64,000 nt of DNA from Streptomyces sp. HUAS YS2 (lineage in GTDB: Bacteria; Actinomycetota; Actinomycetes; Streptomycetales; Streptomycetaceae): NCBI RefSeq assembly GCF_033343995.1, contig NZ_CP137573.1:2265001-2329000 (forward strand). Reading direction: 5' to 3'. Of this stretch, positions 63,596 to 64,000 are shown piece by piece; the first letter of the stretch is position 1; every line of letters starts with the position of its first letter. The notes beneath the pieces were generated by a model, which worked only from the letters and a program-made list of their open reading frames with translations, was not told where the DNA came from and did not search any database. Position numbers and translations under genes: made by a program.

Positions 63596-64000
63596 TCAGG
63601 AGCGCCGCTCCGTGGACACGATGAGGCCGACCCCGAGGACGACGATCGCGCCGCCGATCACGATGGGCAGGGTCAGCGCCTCGCCGAGCACGACCGCACC
63701 GAGCAGGACGGCGACGACCGGGTTGACGTACGCGTACGTGGCGACGAGGGAGAGCGGGGCGGTCTGGAGCAGCCAGGCGTACGCGGTGAAGGCGATGATC
63801 GAGCCGAAGACGACGAGGTAGGCCCAGGCGACCCAGGAGCGGGTGGAGACCTCGCCGAGGTCGAGACCGTGCTGCTCGCCGCGGATCAGGCCGAGCGCGG
63901 CGCAGGCGAGGCCGCCGGCGATCATCTCGTACGCGCTGGCGGTGAACGGGTTCTTGGGCATCGGGATCCGGGAGGACGAGAACGAGCCCACGGACCAGAG
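63596..64000 (-). CDS. EamA/DMT family transporter (partial, N-terminus beyond the right edge)
   Basis: Only the C-terminal about 134 residues are in the window; the frame is open through base 64000. Visible membrane helices include YEMIAGGLACAALGLI, WVAWAYLVVFGSIIAFTAYAWLLQ, LVATYAYVNPVVAVLLGAVVLGEAL and IVIGGAIVVLGVGLIV. The VNPVVAVLLGAVVLGE stretch is the EamA signature, repeated once per half in the full ten-helix protein. It exports small metabolites; the substrate is unknown. Confidence 0.9.
   Translation of the reverse strand, partial: LWSVGSFSSSRIPMPKNPFTASAYEMIAGGLACAALGLIRGEQHGLDLGEVSTRSWVAWAYLVVFGSIIAFTAYAWLLQTAPLSLVATYAYVNPVVAVLLGAVVLGEALTLPIVIGGAIVVLGVGLIVSTERRS

Overview
The window is a high-GC actinobacterial chromosome segment, almost certainly Streptomyces. 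Third codon positions are G/C-saturated, and GTG and TTG starts are frequent. Gene order runs RNase J, dapA, thyX, dapB, M16 peptidase, pnp, rpsO, ESX locus, dpp operon, ribF, truB, rbfA, infB, nusA, rimP, proS, ispG, rseP, dxr. From memory this matches the SCO5694-SCO5745 neighbourhood of Streptomyces coelicolor; I could not check that by search. Both window ends cut a gene: RNase J on the left and an EamA transporter on the right.

Layout. 1-10 kb: mostly minus-strand housekeeping genes, namely rnj (partial), dapA, thyX, dapB, an M16 zinc peptidase, pnp and rpsO, plus two small plus-strand membrane-protein genes. 10-28.4 kb: a complete type VII (ESX) secretion locus. It has eccD, eccC, eccB, eccE, two mycosin proteases, the WXG100 pair esxA/esxB, two further helical ESX-associated proteins, and a 1087-residue proline-rich MinD/ParA-type ATPase resembling EspI. 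A small DUF397 gene, probably the developmental regulator bldB, lies tail to tail with esxA across a shared terminator. 28.4-34.3 kb: a five-gene oligopeptide ABC transporter operon with a readable promoter; its four downstream genes are joined by 4-base stop/start overlaps. Its substrate-binding protein has a C-terminal membrane anchor instead of a lipobox.

34.3-46.4 kb: the translation-factor cluster rimP-nusA-ylxR-infB-ylxP-rbfA-truB, followed by ribF. A 1300-residue protein sits between truB and ribF. It joins a decayed trypsin-like domain, a STAND-like P-loop NTPase and an alpha-solenoid, and is the best candidate here for an undescribed system. 46.5-49.5 kb: a lipoprotein, a DUF4439 ferritin-like protein, an APH-family protein that has lost its catalytic residues (pseudokinase), and a slipin. 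49.5-57.7 kb: proS, two GNAT acetyltransferases, ispG, rseP, dxr and a lipoprotein. dxr carries an in-frame insertion made of atypical codons. 57.7-64 kb: an unusual EPSP-synthase paralogue, a 256-base palindromic mobile-repeat-like element, an acyl-CoA dehydrogenase, a conserved hypothetical gene, an aldehyde dehydrogenase and the transporter fragment.

How the genes work together. pnp, rpsO and rnj are RNA-turnover and ribosome genes. dapA and dapB supply diaminopimelate for lysine and peptidoglycan. dxr and ispG, flanking rseP, are two steps of the MEP isoprenoid pathway. The ESX genes form one export machine, with the MinD-like ATPase and BldB candidate as its likely accessory or regulatory partners. 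Many genes are separated by perfect GC-rich hairpins, listed as terminators. Several RNA structures in unusual places are described in the findings: inside the start of the M16 gene, in the infB leader and over the ylxP start.
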